From the NCBI GenBank assembly GCA_017998575.1, contig JAGOCV010000220.1, positions 1-6,911 on the forward strand: DNA of 6,911 nucleotides, given 5' to 3'. Position 1 is the stretch's first letter. Each line of letters opens with the position of its first letter. Position numbers and translations under genes: made by a program. Below the pieces are notes generated by a model. The model searched no databases. It saw only the letters and a program-made list of their open reading frames with translations, and was not told the origin of the DNA. This document shows, in pieces, positions 5,555-6,911 of this stretch. This DNA is from Burkholderiaceae bacterium. GTDB lineage: Bacteria > Pseudomonadota > Gammaproteobacteria > Burkholderiales > Burkholderiaceae.

Positions 5555-6138
5555 ACCTGTTCGCCGGCCCCGCCGCCGGCTTCGACGAACCCTTCGAGCT
5601 GCTGCAGGCCTGCCACGAGCGCATGCACCGCTCGCTCGGCCTGCTGCAGCGGCTGGGCGTGCACCTGGCCCGGCAGGGCGCCGATGCGCAGGCGGCCGAC
5701 GCAGCGGCCGACCTGCTGCGCTACTTCGACATCGCCGCGCCGCTGCATCACCAGGACGAGGAACGCCATGTGTTCCCGCGCCTGCTCCACAGCGGCGACA
5801 CGGCGGCACGCGTACTGGCCGGGCGCCTGCAGGCCGAACACCGCGCCATGGAAACCGCCTGGGCCCGCGTGCGCATCGATCTGGCCGACGTGCGCGAAGG
5901 CCGGCTTCCCGCTGCCGGCACGCTGGACGAAGCACGCCAGCGCTGGGCCGCGTTCATCGCCCTGCAGTCGTCACACCTCGATGCGGAAGAAACACAGGCC
6001 TATCCGCGGGCCCGCGAAGGCCTCGATGCCCGGCAGCAACAGGCCATGGGCCATGACATGGCCCAGCGCCGTGGCGTCGCGCCCGCGCTCACACCGAACG
6101 CATCAACCCGCCATCGACCCGCAGGTTCTGCCCCGTGA
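5551..6138 (+). CDS. Hemerythrin (HHE) domain protein, second di-iron protein of the NO operon
   Basis: This 195-residue cytoplasmic protein has a hemerythrin-like four-helix domain over about 12-155. Candidate iron ligands are His22 or His26 (CHERMH), His67 with Glu70/Glu71 (HHQDEE), His97 (AEHRAM), and His142 with Glu146 (HLDAEE). It lacks the cysteine-bearing ScdA domain of the YtfE-like NorA upstream, and its sequence is clearly different. Hemerythrin-fold proteins bind O2 or NO or act as iron stores or sensors; here NO binding or delivery is a fair guess. Its ATG lies within the cupin stop (ATGA), indicating coupled translation. The last 17 or so residues are read antisense to the minus-strand SDR fragment, are Pro/Ser/Thr/Arg-rich and look unlike a conserved tail. 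The original stop may have been lost in a rearrangement. The family call is good; the function is open. Confidence 0.85.
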   Translation: MNLFAGPAAGFDEPFELLQACHERMHRSLGLLQRLGVHLARQGADAQAADAAADLLRYFDIAAPLHHQDEERHVFPRLLHSGDTAARVLAGRLQAEHRAMETAWARVRIDLADVREGRLPAAGTLDEARQRWAAFIALQSSHLDAEETQAYPRAREGLDARQQQAMGHDMAQRRGVAPALTPNASTRHRPAGSAP

Positions 6139-6640
6139 TGTAGGCCGCGCCGTCGGAGACCAGGAAGGCGATCGTCGCCGCCACCTCGTCGCTCGTGCCG
6201 TAACGCTGCATCGGCACGCTGGCGCGCCGCTCGTCGCGCTGCGGCAGGCTGTCGATCCAGCCCGGCAGCACGTTGTTCATGCGGATGTTGTCCCTGGCAT
6301 AGCTGTCGGCGAACAGCTTGGTGAACGACGCCAGCCCGGCGCGGAACACGGCCGAGGTGGGGAAGGTATCGGCCGGCTCGAAGGTCCACGCCGACGAAAT
6401 GTTCACGATCGCACCACCGCCCTGGCGCTGCAGGTGCGGCACCACGAGGCGCGTGGCGCGCACCACGTTGAGCAGATAGGTTTCCATGCCCAGCTGCCAC
6501 TGCTCATCGGTGATGTCGAGGATGGGCGCGCGCGGTCCGTGGCCCGCGCCGTTGACCAGCACGTCGATGCGGCCCCATTTCGCCAGCGATTGAAGCCAGC
6601 CGGATTGTGGCGGGTCATGCCTGTCGCGCTGGCCCGGCAT
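6089..6640 (-). pseudogene. 5'-truncated short-chain dehydrogenase/reductase (SDR) fragment
   Basis: The minus-strand frame ending in TGA at 6089-6091 encodes the C-terminal two thirds of an SDR. It shows GRIDVLVNGAG (the NNAG strand), IVNISSAW with the catalytic-serine region, DNIRMNNVLPGWIDSLP, and the C-terminal ITGQNLRVDGGL that shapes the tetramer and cofactor pocket. The N-terminal 70-80 residues with the TGxxxGIG nucleotide-binding loop are absent. Similarity starts near 6604, and upstream DNA belongs to another gene. In-frame ATGs at 6640 and 6715 exist, but neither has a Shine-Dalgarno. Where classic SDRs have YxxxK, this one has SAVFR, so Tyr and Lys are Ser and Arg; I recall a divergent subfamily like this. 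Without a Rossmann loop it should not bind NAD(P), so I call it a remnant. A 50-base convergent overlap with the hemerythrin gene supports a rearranged junction. Confidence 0.7.
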
Positions 6641-6653
6641 CGTCAGCACGGGT

Positions 6654-6911
6654 TCACGCCGCAGGTCCGGCCAGGTCGGGGCGGTGGACGTGCAGCCACT
6701 GCGTGGTGTGGGCAAGCAAATGGCCGGCCTGGTCGATGCAGGCCTGCAGGGTCGAGGTGGACACGGGATCGCCTTCGTAATCGCTCGCGTTGCGCTGCCG
6801 GCGCAGGGCGTCGAGCACGATGATGTCCGGCTGCTCCACGCCCATCGTCAGCCCCAGACTCTGAATGGCCGTCTGGTGATGCCCCGGCTTGCTGGCCGAG
6901 CTGCGGTAGCC
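6654..6911 (-). CDS. HEPN-like domain protein, C-terminal part (5' end outside window)
   Basis: The frame is open from the window edge to TGA at 6654-6656, giving 85 residues that begin GYRSSASKPGHHQTAIQSL. It continues with a VLDALRRQRNASDYEGDPV block and ends WLHVHRPDLAGPAA. The GHHQT...QSL and ALRRQRN-SDY signatures, with predicted helices, resemble a family of roughly 130-residue HEPN-like proteins. The RN-SDY element stands where HEPN RNases have their Rx4-6H motif, but the histidine is not obvious, so RNase activity is doubtful. Many HEPN proteins pair with a nucleotidyltransferase (MNT) in toxin-antitoxin systems, in which case the partner would lie outside the window. The ATG at 6845 is internal, since family-like sequence continues upstream of it. 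The C-terminal end looks natural. I recognise the family from memory only; function is unproven. Confidence 0.65.
   Translation of the reverse strand, partial: GYRSSASKPGHHQTAIQSLGLTMGVEQPDIIVLDALRRQRNASDYEGDPVSTSTLQACIDQAGHLLAHTTQWLHVHRPDLAGPAA

Noticed and set aside
2747..5935. Minus-strand open frame of 1062 codons opposite norB
   Set aside because: It is the antisense shadow of norB and its neighbours in high-GC DNA. Its product is a low-complexity run of Ala, Arg, His, Gln and Glu without domain signatures, while the plus strand encodes well-recognised proteins.
5684..6823. Plus-strand open frame of 379 codons across the hemerythrin gene, SDR fragment and HEPN gene
   Set aside because: It crosses three recognised genes out of frame or antisense, and its product has no coherent domain.
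1..6911. CRISPR array, tRNA, rRNA or insertion-sequence ends
   Set aside because: No regularly spaced direct repeats, no recognisable RNA gene and no transposase or terminal inverted repeats were found by reading.

Overview
The window is a high-GC stretch from a proteobacterium, most likely a betaproteobacterium of the Burkholderiales. The Comamonadaceae or Burkholderiaceae are a guess from protein resemblance and base composition, not a proven placement. Its core is a nitric oxide (NO) sensing and reduction locus. A divergently transcribed NorR activator (minus strand, 465-2015) faces a plus-strand operon. The operon encodes a YtfE/NorA-type di-iron protein (2166-2846), a single-subunit quinol-dependent NO reductase (2864-5149), a small cupin (5228-5554) and a second hemerythrin-fold protein (5551-6138).

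The 150-bp divergent region (2016-2165) is unusually readable. Three perfect GGT-N7-ACC NorR boxes lie at 2010-2022, 2029-2041 and 2055-2067. A perfect match to the IHF consensus follows at 2078-2090, then a sigma-54 -24/-12 promoter at 2107-2122 with the correct 10-bp GG-to-GC spacing, then a good ribosome binding site before norA. The NorR box nearest norR covers the norR start codon, and a possible sigma-70 promoter for norR sits inside the other two boxes, which suggests autoregulation. The expected working is: NO binds the iron of the NorR GAF domain; NorR hexamers on the three boxes, looped by IHF, open the sigma-54 promoter; NorB reduces NO to N2O using quinol; and NorA binds NO or repairs iron centres. 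The cupin and second hemerythrin protein probably join the same response, but their roles are not established.

The left edge (1-446) holds the C-terminal half of a QorB/YtfG-type NAD(P)H:quinone oxidoreductase converging on norR. A strong hairpin covers both stop codons. The right edge looks rearranged. A minus-strand short-chain dehydrogenase fragment (6089 to about 6604-6640) lacks its whole nucleotide-binding N-terminus. Its 3' end overlaps the end of the hemerythrin gene, and its 5' end abuts the stop codon of a HEPN-like gene that runs off the window (6654-6911). No tRNA, rRNA, CRISPR array or insertion sequence was recognised. No nir, nos or nnrS gene is present, so within this window the system reads as NO detoxification or respiration by a stand-alone qNOR.
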